Source: Clytia hemisphaerica (Eukaryota; Cnidaria; Hydrozoa; Leptothecata; Clytiidae). From it: 64,000 nt of DNA. This document shows, piece by piece, positions 32,901 to 40,400 of the stretch. The position numbers were made by a program, and so were the translations under genes. The stretch is from assembly GCA_902728285.1 (NCBI GenBank), contig CACVBU010001035.1, positions 362,735 to 426,734 of the forward strand, read 5' to 3'. Below the pieces are notes generated by a model. The model was given only the letters and a program-made list of their open reading frames with translations, searched no databases and was not told where the DNA came from. Within the stretch, counting starts at the first letter, position 1; each line of letters opens with the position of its first letter.

Positions 32901-34168
32901 GTTTTCGTGGATCCAGGAAAAGATTTGTTGCTGCTGGTTTCTTCTTTCTCTTCTACTGGAACCTCTTGATGCAGTGAGTACTCTTTCTCCAGAGCTTTGT
33001 GAGGATTTTGAGGTGTTAGAGCTTCTTGAGGATTTTGAGGTGCTGATTTGTCGTGAGGTGAATAATTTGAAAGAGTTGATTGACCAACATACATGCTGGT
33101 TGAAGCCCTAAAAAATCAAGAGTGGTTGATTTAAATTCTTAGACGTGCTCGCTTTTGTGTTTCTTACTTTGAAACATTTCTGCTGAATTATCCTTATACT
33201 GACGATTTGAATACATGTTTTATAAGAACATAAGGCTTCAACGGCAAATGCCAAAAACAAGTTAAGAACATTTTAACTTCGCGGACTCGAAAACACCCGA
33301 TTTCTTAGGAAAATGTGTAAAAATGGTCACAAAATGGTGAAAAATAAGAACATGTTAAGAACATTTTTAGGCTTGAAACTGAAAAAGTTAAGAACATCCG
33401 AAGACTTTTGGATGTTCTTATAAAAAAACGTTTACACCCCATTCTCATAACTACACCCCATTCTCATAACTACACCCCTTCTCACGCAGACCTTGTGGGG
33501 ACCCTTCCCGCTGGAATAAATTGGCCATCGATATGAATTTGCCAAAATATCGTCCACAGTGGAAAGTTATGCTCCAACTTTTGTCCCCACTGAAAATAAT
33601 CAAAACAGCAAACCCTCAGTCCTCCATTCTTACCAAATCTTTTGACTTGAAAACAATGGAATTGAAATCTCAAGCCATAAAAATAAAAACATGGGAATAT
33701 TAATCGCTTAATCCCCATCGAGTCTCAGTCCTGATTTTACCCTGTTATTTTCACCCAAACTGGAATGGATAACCAGCATGCGATTGGAAAGGGTTTTCTT
33801 CTAAAGGTACTGAAAATTTTTTGTTTACTTTCAAAAACTGCTTAACTTTCCGAGTTCCGAGGTTCATTTTCATCTAACCGAAGTCCTGGTATTTTTTTCC
33901 CTAGAAAAATGGAAGTGCAAAACGAGGTAACGTTGATCCATCTAATCGAGTAAAACCAGTATAGATTTCAGTTTAAAGATTAATGCCAGCCCTTTAATCT
34001 GACACTGAGAAAATAATAACGCCAATAAAAGCCTGTGAATAAAGAGCCAACGGGGTATTTGCATTGATTAGTGAAAAGAACTTTTACCTCTGAGCATAAA
34101 AATCGGTTGAAGTAATCCACAAAAATTCTATCATTTTCCAAATTATTTTTTAATGTCAGTTTGTCCAT
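14879..34168 (-). CDS. RGS22: RGS22-like multi-RGS protein, 19 exons
   Basis: Regulator of G-protein signalling 22 relative. Exons (minus order): 34168-34088, 33107-32529, 32215-32003, 30304-30168, 29409-29221, 28519-28451, 27857-27715, 26497-26400, 26188-26121, 25125-24985, 24644-24375, 23729-23550, 22457-22331, 21649-21497, 21030-20839, 17103-17032, 16625-16454, 15601-15459, 14947-14879. All 18 introns are GT/AG and all phases agree, giving 1031 aa; human RGS22 is about 1260 aa. The N-terminal FVDYFNRFL and WIHENRLPYFLNSHYF match the RGS22 N-terminus. RGS-like folds lie at about 222-335, 401-520, 663-765 and 830-960. A strongly acidic linker (about 630-660) precedes the third. Vertebrate RGS22 binds G-alpha subunits and is enriched in testis and ciliated cells; a similar role here is inferred. 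The start at MDKLTL is chosen by homology, although the frame stays open 71 codons further upstream. The weakest junction is the exon 3 donor (GCA|gtacta). Confidence 0.9.
15089..15253. mobile_element. CACAGACCC-type TIR repeat, copy in RGS22 intron 18
   Basis: Begins ACACTCCTGTCTCACAGCCT and ends GCGGGTCTGTGACAAAGAGG, lying head-to-tail with a second copy that starts at the same boundary. Confidence 0.7.
15254..15434. mobile_element. CACAGACCC-type TIR repeat, second copy
   Basis: Shares the internal words 'ggaaaatgtgaaacattgtac...cccactgg' and ends 'ccaccggggctgtgagatag', abutting the previous copy and stopping about 25 bp from exon 18. Confidence 0.65.
15459..15601 (-). CDS. RGS22: RGS22-like exon 18
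   Basis: Acceptor actttccag, donor AAG|gtatgc, phase 1 in and 0 out. Post-RGS tail with KVHWEDQSPFQPIIVKHEEA. Its 3' flank is invaded by two CACAGACCC repeats. Confidence 0.75.
16454..16625 (-). CDS. RGS22: RGS22-like exon 17 (RGS 4 end)
   Basis: Acceptor tttgaag, donor CAG|gtatct. VDVSPEVASRISQKV then LFDEASNMILKELLPFWTLF, equivalent to 'VFREAQMTIFGVLFKFWPQF'. Confidence 0.9.
17032..17103 (-). CDS. RGS22: RGS22-like exon 16 (RGS 4)
   Basis: 24 codons, acceptor cttttag, donor CAG|gtttgt. EVIVDVFLDSVSPPWLQ aligns with 'KITTIINCFINSSIPPALQI'. The preceding intron is 3.7 kb and full of repeats. Confidence 0.85.
17532..17902. mobile_element. ACACGTTTT TIR element, subfamily 2
   Basis: Ends TACACGTTTTTTTTTTTATT-AGAAC and GTTCTAATAAAA...ACGTGTA. 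The interior (AAATTTGGCTGAGCCTGGAT, 'cagcctaaaatgttcttaa') matches the outer parts of the element at 40060-41099 in inverse orientation. Lies in RGS22 intron 15. Confidence 0.75.
18203..18357. mobile_element. Near-perfect palindrome, GTGCAATTAACG family
   Basis: AGTGCAATTAACGATTAATC...AACAAAGGAGAAAATA pairs with the mirror arm TATTTTCTCCTTTGTTACGA...TTAATCGTTAATTGCAC. The centre GCACGAGTCCGAAGGACGAGTGC is itself palindromic. No ORF. In intron 15. Confidence 0.8.
18665..19150. repeat. Cluster of diverged GTGCAATTAACG-family pieces
   Basis: The words GTGCAATTAACGATTAATTG, GAGTCCGAAAGGACGAG, AATTGCACGAGTGA recur several times in both orientations. They look like nested or rearranged copies of the palindrome at 18203-18357. 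Confidence 0.6.
19417..19739. mobile_element. CACAGACCC-type TIR repeat, divergent
   Basis: Ends ACACACCTTTTCACTGATCC and GGATCAGTGAGAAGGGAGTGT are inverted; the interior shares 'aatattttggcc' and 'tttcagcgtggacag' with related copies. Contains a run of nine Gs. Confidence 0.65.
20375..20660. mobile_element. AAGGTCCCGAATA TIR repeat
   Basis: CTAAGGTCCCGAATAGACGT at the left and TATTATTCGGGACCTTAG at the right bound about 285 bp containing 'cccccgtttattaattttc' twice. No ORF. It lies in intron 15, about 180 bp from exon 15. Confidence 0.7.
20839..21030 (-). CDS. RGS22: RGS22-like exon 15 (RGS 4 start)
   Basis: 64 codons, acceptor tttccag, donor AAG|gtaaat. AGKNLLFFIEVIKYK matches 'LLENGLLFWQEVQKYKDL' in the last RGS domain of RGS22. 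Confidence 0.85.
21108..21392. mobile_element. CACAGACCC-type TIR repeat in intron 14
   Basis: TACCCCTGTCTCACAGCCCC at the left and GGGTCTGTGGCACAGGGGTG at the right, about 285 bp, ending about 105 bp from exon 14. The interior repeats 'gtggggataaaaatt' and 'aatcccaatggg'. Confidence 0.75.
21497..21649 (-). CDS. RGS22: RGS22-like exon 14 (linker)
   Basis: 51 codons, acceptor tttacag, donor AAA|gtaata. Charged linker ending RWQEALLANKFVADLKKKTF. Confidence 0.8.
22331..22457 (-). CDS. RGS22: RGS22-like exon 13 (RGS 3, second half)
   Basis: Acceptor tgtttag, donor AAA|gtaaga. LLREAQQFVLPQLTSSFDSY is the classical RGS C-terminal 'REAQ..V...L..F' helix. Confidence 0.88.
22590..23460. repeat. Dispersed repeat with nested insertion
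   Basis: The outer parts match the 11650-11950 repeat in order. The middle (about 22720-23280) is foreign, with repeated 'gcagtta...ccac' and 'tggagtaactgc / ttgcagttagtccac' words and a run of 11-12 Gs. In RGS22 intron 12. Confidence 0.5.
23550..23729 (-). CDS. RGS22: RGS22-like exon 12 (RGS 3, first half)
   Basis: Acceptor cattctag, donor AAA|gtaagc. SFKSFVQEHEGKGLMNELLM is the first RGS helix pair, equivalent to 'EFEHFRQFLETHSSSMDLMC'. Confidence 0.85.
23853..23950. mobile_element. ACAACGTT-type palindromic MITE
   Basis: CCCAGCTGGCCCACAACGTT at the left and AACGTTGTGTGCCAGCTGGG at the right, with inner arms GTTTCAACGTTCGTTTAACG / ACGTTAGATAAACGTTGAAAC. Almost perfect hairpin of 98 bp in RGS22 intron 11. 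Confidence 0.85.
24375..24644 (-). CDS. RGS22: RGS22-like exon 11 (acidic linker)
   Basis: 90 codons, acceptor cttttag, consensus donor GA|gtgagt. The unspliced frame would stop two bases later, so the donor matters. Encodes MAERCSAIRNHGILTSHSRR then a Glu/Asp/Ser-rich run. Confidence 0.8.
24985..25125 (-). CDS. RGS22: RGS22-like exon 10 (linker)
   Basis: 47 codons, acceptor ttctggcag, donor CCAAG|gtatac. Acidic then basic linker ending VGNRWVPR. A TIR element copy begins about 24 bp upstream of its acceptor. Confidence 0.8.
25149..25401 (+). mobile_element. ACACGTTTT TIR element in intron 9
   Basis: ACACGTTTTTTATAAGAAC then AAACTATATAAAAACATAAGG; ends ATGTTTTTACAAAAAACAACG. The internal 'aagttaagaacatt'-type words match the 46-57 kb copies. 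Confidence 0.8.
25495..25610 (+). repeat. tRNA-like (SINE head?) fragment flanked by inverted repeat
   Basis: 25531-25581 reads like the 5' and anticodon parts of a Leu/Ser tRNA. TGGCCAAGTGGTCTAGGGCG fits an A box, and GGGTTCG is the start of a B box that then diverges. TAACTAAATAATTTAA before it and TTAAATTATTTAGTT after it are inverted copies. It does not fold as a full tRNA, so a tRNA-derived SINE head or tRNA pseudogene is inferred. Confidence 0.5.
26121..26188 (-). CDS. RGS22: RGS22-like exon 9 (RGS 2 end)
   Basis: Acceptor ttcttcag, donor CAG|gtaaat. EQALSRLENTWQEFQQQDIF is the terminal 'FxEAQ...W..F' RGS helix. Confidence 0.85.
26400..26497 (-). CDS. RGS22: RGS22-like exon 8 (RGS 2)
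   Basis: Acceptor ctggtctag, donor GCAG|gtaaac. Encodes RIYRKLKKTEIISTEFLLET; it is required to keep phase between exons 7 and 9, since joining them directly meets a stop. Confidence 0.8.
26740..27090. repeat. Dispersed repeat, inverted match at 62.0 kb
   Basis: CTCGCAACCCTAGTACGGGG, 'tttagtcccgctgagggtccgaag' and 'ggcggcaca' recur reversed at 61990-62130. Non-coding; RGS22 intron 7. Confidence 0.55.
27715..27857 (-). CDS. RGS22: RGS22-like exon 7 (RGS 2 middle)
   Basis: Acceptor gaattcaag, donor TCAG|gtgaat. CWSVEFILALKELVQNTELF corresponds to 'LWKNSVYFWFDLQAYHQLFY'. Confidence 0.85.
28451..28519 (-). CDS. RGS22: RGS22-like exon 6 (RGS 2 start)
   Basis: 23 codons, acceptor cttttttag, donor AAA|gtaaga. 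Encodes ALECEKDCGFPFKSWIGK, aligning with 'LYVENRAGFFFTKFCEHSG' of RGS22. A perfect palindromic MITE begins 35 bp upstream of its acceptor. Confidence 0.8.
28554..28685. mobile_element. Perfect-palindrome MITE (GATATCGGCTTTCC), copy 1
   Basis: GATATCGGCTTTCCGAATTC and TCCCCGAATGATTACCCATG at the left are mirrored at the right by CATGGGTAATCATTCGGGGA and GAATTCGGAAAGCCGATATC. It lies in RGS22 intron 5, 35 bp upstream of exon 6, so its hairpin overlaps the branch-point zone. Confidence 0.9.
29221..29409 (-). CDS. RGS22: RGS22-like exon 5 (linker)
   Basis: 63 codons, acceptor tttcag, donor AAG|gtttct. A polar linker containing KWFFAEFNLVQSLSVLPEEE; phase 2 in and out. Confidence 0.75.
29470..29639. 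mobile_element. ACAACGTT-type MITE with internal insertion
   Basis: Outer arms CCCAGCTGGCACACAACGTT and GATGTGTGTCAGCTGGG; TTGTGAACGTTAG occurs twice (about 29520 and 29590), so the centre carries a roughly 70-bp extra segment bounded by a short direct repeat. In intron 4. Confidence 0.75.
30168..30304 (-). CDS. RGS22: RGS22-like exon 4 (RGS 1, second half)
   Basis: Acceptor ctttcag, donor ACG|gtttgt. Contains QHDIMERIQNYWLKRFTLHL, the C-terminal RGS helix equivalent to 'IQSEVLKPLLLYWAPRF'. Confidence 0.85.
30957..31134. mobile_element. Near-perfect palindrome, ~178 bp
   Basis: AGATCTTATCGGAGTTTT / AAAACTCCGATAAGGTCT outer arms and AAAAAAGCGATGCATTGTGG / CCACAATGCATCGCTTTTTT inner arms. The fold continues through GATTGTTTCGAGTGTATTAC to AGAAATCTC at the centre. 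In RGS22 intron 3. Confidence 0.9.
31235..31385. mobile_element. Perfect-palindrome MITE (GATATCGGCTTTCC), copy 2
   Basis: Same arms as 28554-28685, with a slightly longer centre (TTTTTTGCGCAATGCATCATG). The two copies are nearly identical, suggesting recent activity. In intron 3. Confidence 0.9.
32003..32215 (-). CDS. RGS22: RGS22-like exon 3 (RGS 1, first half)
   Basis: 71 codons. VEFLDFLRSVETSEHLLELW is a typical RGS helix pair. The donor at GCA|gtacta is chosen because it keeps phase with exon 4 and the homologous spacing; it is a weak consensus. Confidence 0.75.
32248..32340. mobile_element. Truncated TACCGT MITE
   Basis: Matches the left half of 3643-3870 (TACCGTGAGATCGGGTAACT, 'aatgaatgacctggctggtcattaaaatacaaagttaaat') and lacks the right arm. 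In intron 2. Confidence 0.75.
32529..33107 (-). CDS. RGS22: RGS22-like exon 2
   Basis: 193 codons, acceptor ttttttag, donor GAA|gtgagt. A Ser-rich stretch is followed by QIFSWIHENRLPYFLNSHYF, aligning with the conserved 'WIKKERLPAFLESDCYFEYRL' region of RGS22; the remainder is a low-complexity acidic linker. Confidence 0.85.
33213..33434 (+). mobile_element. ACACGTTTT TIR element, RGS22 intron 1
   Basis: TACATGTTTTATAAGAACAT at the left and ATGTTCTTATAAAAAAACGT at the right, with the shared 'ttaagaacattttaa' core words. Confidence 0.75.
33466..33770. repeat. CACAGACCC-type repeat copy, intron 1
   Basis: TACACCCCTTCTCACGCAGACC start and the same internal order as 12756-13054 ('gccaaaatatcgtcc', 'ttgtccccactgaaaataatc', 'cccatcgagt'). 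The right TIR is unclear. Confidence 0.6.
34088..34168 (-). CDS. RGS22: RGS22-like exon 1 (start)
   Basis: 27 codons from the chosen ATG. It holds DRIFVDYFNRFLCSE, equivalent to the FLVDYFNEFLSLP signature at the RGS22 N-terminus. Donor GAG|gtaaaa, phase 0. Confidence 0.8.
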
Positions 34169-34748
34169 TTTTTGTTCAAAATCTTTCTTTGATTTCTCAC
34201 ATACAGAAACGAAAATTCGCTGAACTTTTTTATAATCTGTTTTAATCGCTAAATACCAATTACACTCCAATTTATTTGAAATTGACACAAGGGAGAAAAT
34301 CTTATTATCTACTCTCGATACTCTGTGATTACCCTTTTTCTTCGGAGATCCTGCGACTTTTTTCCGGTCTAGTATGAACACACACGGCTATCCGGTCAAC
34401 TCAGTGGGGCTCAGTGGCTGTCTCTTGGATAAATCGTCAACATGAAAAATATGAGCATCTGATTATTTTAATGCCCATCCGAATCATTATCGAATGTTAC
34501 GATGTTGATTTCACCAAAATATAGGAAGTGAAAAAAAGAAACAAAGAAAAATATATACAAGTGATATACTTTTATGGACCTACCTGGTTATTCATGTAAT
34601 ACATTTATAATTGATATCTACGTGAGCGTGACCATTAAACAATGATTCAGAACACAAATAGTGACGATATATTAAAATTAGTCGTTTGTTTCGTTTAGAG
34701 ACCAAAATTTCATGCTCTTGAAATATTCTTTCATATTCAAGACTTCGT

Positions 34749-35550
34749 GAGCAAAAAAAACATCTATCTCATCAAAAAATTGAGTAATTTGGCTAAGAAC
34801 ATTGATTAATAGTGATTCTTATAGATAAAGATGCGTTTTTTGAGCTGAAAATTCGTTTTTTAATTTTACGAAAATCTGCTTGAGCCATCTTTTACCTACT
34901 TTCATGCAAAAAAATCAGAACAACAACAAACAATGATCCAATATTTCACAAAGTCCAAAAAACCCGTTTTTTAGCCGTTTTTTGGCCCAAATTTGCTCAA
35001 AAACATTTTTCTTTCGAAAATCGGGCTCCGTCACATTCGAGGGTTTATAGTTATGTATCTTTGTGCAAAAAATCATAAAGAATGAAAGAGCCAATCTTGA
35101 GAAAACCTAATAATTGATATTGTGCTCCTATAAAAGAATATCGAATTTGGCCACGCCAAGCAGCCAAAATTTCCAAAACAAACCAAATCACACATATTCT
35201 TCAAATGTAAGCCCTCATGAAAAAAACCATCTATCTCATAAAAAAATTGAGTAATTTGACTAAGAACATTGGCGTATACTTATTAATAGTAATTCTTATA
35301 GGTAGATAAACATGCGTTTTTTGAGCCAACAAAATTTTTTTGCAAAAATCTGCTTGAGCCATCTTTTACATATGACGGTACCGTACTTTCATTCAAAAAA
35401 TCAGAAAAAATTAATGATCCAATTTTTCACAAAGTCCAAAAAACCCGTTTTTTAGCCGTTTTTGATAATCGGGCTCCGTCACATTCGAGGGTTTATAGTT
35501 ACACATCTTTGTGCAAAAAATCAGAATGAGCCAATCTCGAGAAAAGCTGA
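34749..35550. repeat. ~470-bp direct duplication
   Basis: The order 'catctatctcat', 'ttgagtaattt', 'aatagt...tcttatag', 'gcgttttttgagc', 'ctgcttgagccatctttta', 'cacaaagtccaaaaaacccg', 'gggctccgtcacattcgagg' occurs twice with an offset of about 467-471 bp. Non-coding; spacer between the RGS22-like gene and the receptor gene. Confidence 0.75.
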
Positions 35551-36060
35551 TAACGAACGGACGGACAGAGGTTAATTTATAGGAACTCCACCGGGGTAGG
35601 TCCAAAAATGGAGAGGGAAAAGTTTGTTAATATTTTTCAAGTTGACGATAAACTAGTTATCACACTTTTACTCGTGCAATATTGGATATATTTTTCTCGT
35701 TCAAAGTTTTCTATATTTTCCTCGCCTGAAAGCCCGGAAAATATTACAAACGAGAAAAATGTATTCAGTACCGTGCGATTACTAATAGTGGGCAGATTTC
35801 GCGAAAATCACGATGAAGACTTTTCTTCAAATTTCGCTAGAACTTAATAAAATTTCCCTTGTGCTGAAAGATGTCTCTAATGTTAAATACAACGACGTGG
35901 TTACTAGTCTATCCTTCATCGGGTTATAAGTCATAAACTGCAGAACCAAATAATGTCCGTTTTAACAGCTTTGGATTAGGGGTCGAAGCAAGCAGTATAA
36001 ATTTTAAAAAGAATAATACTCGAGTTTAGTGTTCTGAGTCAAGGGAATATCTACCAACTT

Positions 36061-36262
36061 ACACGTTTTTTATAAGAACAAGCTACATAACAGCATAAGG
36101 TTTGATGGCCACAAAGATAAGAACAAGTTAAGAACATCTTAAGGCTCTAAAACACCAAAATTAGACAAAAATAATTTCAAAATGGTGAAAATAAGAACAT
36201 GTTAAGAAACATCGAAATAGGCTGCAAAATTTTTGGATGTTCTTATAAAAAAACCACGTGTA
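36061..36262 (+). mobile_element. ACACGTTTT TIR element
   Basis: ACACGTTTTTTATAAGAACA at the left, ATGTTCTTATAAAAAAACCA-CGTGTA at the right; 'aagttaagaacatcttaagg' inside. About 800 bp downstream of the receptor gene. Confidence 0.8.
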
Positions 36263-37053
36263 CCTTTCAAATGAGACAAACCCATCACCTCGCAAACCTT
36301 TACCCCCATCCCGGGATGGTACTACGGAAGGATAAACCAGGCGAGAAAAAGCTTTCTTTTAAAGTCGTAAAAATATTTCTGCTATTGACAGTGGTATTAA
36401 TAAAATTATGATACATCTAAATATTTACAAAAAACAATTTTTTAAAAACATCATTTCAAGCTGTACAGTGACACGTGACATTTTTTTATTGGAAAGTATG
36501 ATTTATTTCATTTTTATAGAGAGTGGAATGGCGCTATTGGGTATAACTGAAAACAAATCCACTCTTCATTGATATGTATGACAAAAAGTTGCATTCCAAC
36601 TCAGAGATTGAGGAAATATATTTGACGAAATATCTTATTTCTAATTTTAAAGCGAAGCAACAGAGTAAGATACCGCCAATAACCACAAAATAAATTTCAA
36701 GTATATGGCGAAACAAAAAAAATTTCTTGTTTCCGGAAACCGGCCGGGTGAAAAAAGAATTTTTTCTGACCCGGCCGCAAACTTTCGTTCGTTAGTAGTC
36801 CGTACTTGTTGTAATTTAGGGCATAATTTATGCTGTGTTTATACATAAAAGTTATTCTTAAACTCTATTTCAATGAGCCATAAATGATCAAAAATAGCAA
36901 AAAAAAAATATTTCCCGGCCGGCCGCATGATAACTTTTTTCCTTCACCCGCATTCCGGAAACAAAAATTTTTTTATCATTCGCCTATGTAAAAGAATTTA
37001 AAGTTAGATAAAACAAAAGAGCGTATGCTATGTATAAAAAAACGTGTAAAAAA

Positions 37054-37404
37054 TTATTTAGGTAATAAAAGTTGATCGCTTTCACAAGCTGATGGTTCGA
37101 TCACTTCCTTCAGTGAAGGCTCGTTAATATTCAAAGAGAGAGAATGATCTGTTACCATGGTGCTTTGGGTGGCGCCACCCGTTGTATTTGAGCGGTAGGT
37201 GCCGCTCGTTAAGAGTTCGTTACCGCGATTATTGAAATCGAAACAAACAGTCTGTGGTTCTTTGATCAATGATTTACTGTTGGGATGGCATGCAACCTTA
37301 CTCAGTAATGTGTTCAAATTTTTCTTCACACGTTGGCTTTTCAAGCGAGCGGAGGGGAGGCCATACCAACATTCCACCATCACCTTCACGTATCTCGATA
37401 ACAC
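37054..37404 (-). CDS. ACVR1: Receptor last exon with extended tail
   Basis: Acceptor gaattcag. [20 protein letters not shown] is the conserved last kinase helix (ALK2 '[20 protein letters not shown]'). After LNTLLSK the frame continues for about 75 residues rich in Ser/Thr/Asn/Glu before TAA. Confidence 0.93.
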   Translation of the reverse strand: MLSRYVKVMVECWYGLPSARLKSQRVKKNLNTLLSKVACHPNSKSLIKEPQTVCFDFNNRGNELLTSGTYRSNTTGGATQSTMVTDHSLSLNINEPSLKEVIEPSACESDQLLLPK

Positions 37405-40400
37405 CTGAATTCAATTAAGTAGTATTAAGTTTGGATTAAAAATTTAAATCCTGAACCATCTTACCCTATTGGTAGCACCAGAGGAATGTAAAGAGATGGA
37501 AAAACAGCTTTTCTGATTACTCAAAGTTCAACGATCACTTCTATTGAAAATTCTATTGTAAAAACGTTGATTAGGTCATTAAATGAAAGTCCAGAAAAGA
37601 CGGCTCGCCATACAAATCGGACGGTTTCTACATGATTTGACGATAAAAATGAAAATTTGTTTTTCCTTTTTTGCCGATTACTAGTTCAATTTTTAAGAAT
37701 AAGGAGCAATATTTTTACCAATGTATAGCAAAAGAAATTCTTAACGCAATGATATTAAATTGGTTCTTGTAAAACTGTCAGAAGTCGAGTAAAATCAAGA
37801 TGAAGTTATAATTTTCTCGAGCTCTAGCTTTCCATATTATGGTGCGGTCATGATGCGGTTATATCAGTAGAATCGCTAGGAAATTCTGAGCAAAAAGATA
37901 TATGTACCTTTTCGTATAGGAGAGATGTACCCAAAATATAAGCCCTAAAAGTTTGCGCATAATCAGGCTTGAAACAAAAGAATTTTGTCACAACACGCTA
38001 ATTATGCAGATTTTTTATAGCGACAACAAAATAAACCTTTTTACTCGACATAAACTCCCTTAAGGGCAAGAGACCTGGTATATGACGAGCCGTTTTTCCA
38101 TTGTTTTCCAGAAGCTGTTTTTCCACCTCTTTACATTCCTCTGGTAGCACTACTCGAAATAGGTCAACTCTCAACTCAACGAATTTGTCGTCATAACTAT
38201 GTACTATTAGAGCAATGAAGTAGCCAACAAATCCTACCAAAGTTGCGCGTCCTTGAGCGGCTCGCATGGTTTTTACACAAATGACAGATTGAAACTAAAA
38301 TTTACCACTAAATTTCGAAAAAGATATAAATCGTAAACAAAGGAATTGCTAGATTCAATCTGTCGTCAAAAATACGGCGCATTTTTTAAGGCTTTACTTT
38401 TTCTTGCCTAAGAAAGGTTAAAGAAACTGCCTCTAGGTTTTATAAAAAGCTCATTGGATACGACCCTGGAGCAGGCGCAAAGGAAGGACTTTACAAACCT
38501 CGTGTTGCGTCCACGTGGAGGGGATCTGGGGACGATAGTTGTCATCTAACACAACTTTCTTGACAAAATCAAAAGGAGGATCGGGTGGTAGAACATCATA
38601 AAACGGTGGTTGGTAATCCTCCACAACACCTACAACAAAGAAAATGTCTTTTGAGTGTTTCTATCGTTATCCGCTGAATGGGCTATCCCAGAAACAGTCT
38701 ACATCCCCTACGTCAAAGAGGTGTAATGTCGACCACCTTAGGGTTTTTTTAAATTTCCATTTCAATTAGAGAAAGTTTTGAATTACAGAGAATACTTTAA
38801 ACCACTTTCCAGCTCAGGAGACCAATATTTTAGTTCGAATTACAGAAAGATTCGAATAATAGAGATTCGAATTAGAGACTGTATGTTGTGACAAGGTTAG
38901 CAATCAGTCTGTTCAACTGAAAGTGAGGGGTGTCGACAAAAATGATTAGGATATCAATATTCACTGAGTTTTAAGCCATGAGTGAGGTTCTTACCATCAA
39001 TTTCGGTTCTTCGTGCAATTTCCCACAACACAAGGCCGAACGAATAAATATCAGCCGCTTTAAAGGCTTCGAAATTTGTCCGCGAAATTGTTTCATCTAA
39101 CACCTCAGGAGCCATATACCTTTTGGTGCCTACACGATAGTTCTGTGTATTAATGTCTAGTTTATTCTCTGATGTTTTGTGAAGAACAGCAAGACCTAAA
39201 TCACTTAAACAACATTGTCCATTCGTTTTCACTAAAATGTTTTTCGTTTTAATGTCTCTGTGAGCGATCGCTGGCTTTCCTTGCTGTCCGTTTATTTCTG
39301 CGTGAAGATGAGCCAACCCTGCGGCCGCTGATTGTGCAAAGATCAACATTTGTTGGAGATCTAAAGCGTTTACATTCAGGTAATCATACAGAGCACCGTG
39401 AACATGAAAATGAGTGATGAGCCACATCTCTGTAACTCCGTTCCGCGTGGCGATGTCTGATCCTAAGTATCCCAAGATGTTATCATGACGTAAGAGAACT
39501 GTGTTGTAAACATCCGTCTCTCGTTTCCAGCTCTCCTCATCACGTGAATTGAAGATTTTAACGGCAACCGAGTCACTCTGCCATGTTCCACGCCACACCT
39601 CGCCATACCGCCCTTTACCAATCAAATCCTTCAGTTCGATTTGGCGGGCGACCGTGCGTTGAACGAGGAACGGCAGGCCTGACCCGGAAGACATGCAGCT
39701 TCTCTCTACGTTCAACTGTCTCAATGAATCATCACCAAGCGGGATAGCCATCAATGTGGTCAAATCGTATCGTTCTTCTTTGCATTGTTTCGTTTTGGAA
39801 AGTTTAATTTTCTTTTTCTGCCATAACTTGAAACCAGCGATGAGCAGGAGGAGAAGGAAGATGACGGCTGCCACAGGTGTGATGATACTTAACATCACGT
39901 TCGAACGGCTCGTTGTGGACGGGAGTGGTGATGGTGTCAAAGGAGGTTTACCTTAGTGTGGAAAGAACGTTAATATTACAATTGATGTATAGTCATTTGT
40001 GTATTTATTATTACTAAAAAAAGTAGGATTTTCATTCCAGAAAGATAACGAATTTAGAAGTTTTATTTAATTAGAACCCAGTTCATAAGAACATTCAGGC
40101 TGAAATTCGTCGAAAAATTAAGAACATCGTAAGAACATGCCCAGCCTCAGTTTGGAAAAAAATGACAAGAAACTACAATTTTTCCCTCTTTTCAAGCAGC
40201 TTTAACCAAAGTTAGGGATGGATTTTCTAAAATCGAGAGTCAAATATTGTCCAAATATTGCCAATTTTAAGTGCTATTTATTTTGCATGATATTATGAAG
40301 TTAGAGTAGTCTGAAAAATTAAGAATGCACTTAAGAACATTCTAAAGTCTATTCACGATAAGTGTGCACTCTTTTTTCATTTACCTATAACTTTTGAAGG

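Noticed and set aside
32881-33111. 76-aa plus-strand ORF with VLELLEDFEVL repeats
   Set aside because: Antisense of RGS22-like exon 2, whose frame is supported by splice sites and homology.
37998-38267. Additional receptor exon
   Set aside because: The exons at 38629-38499 and 37404-37054 join in phase and match ALK2 across the junction, so nothing is missing between them.
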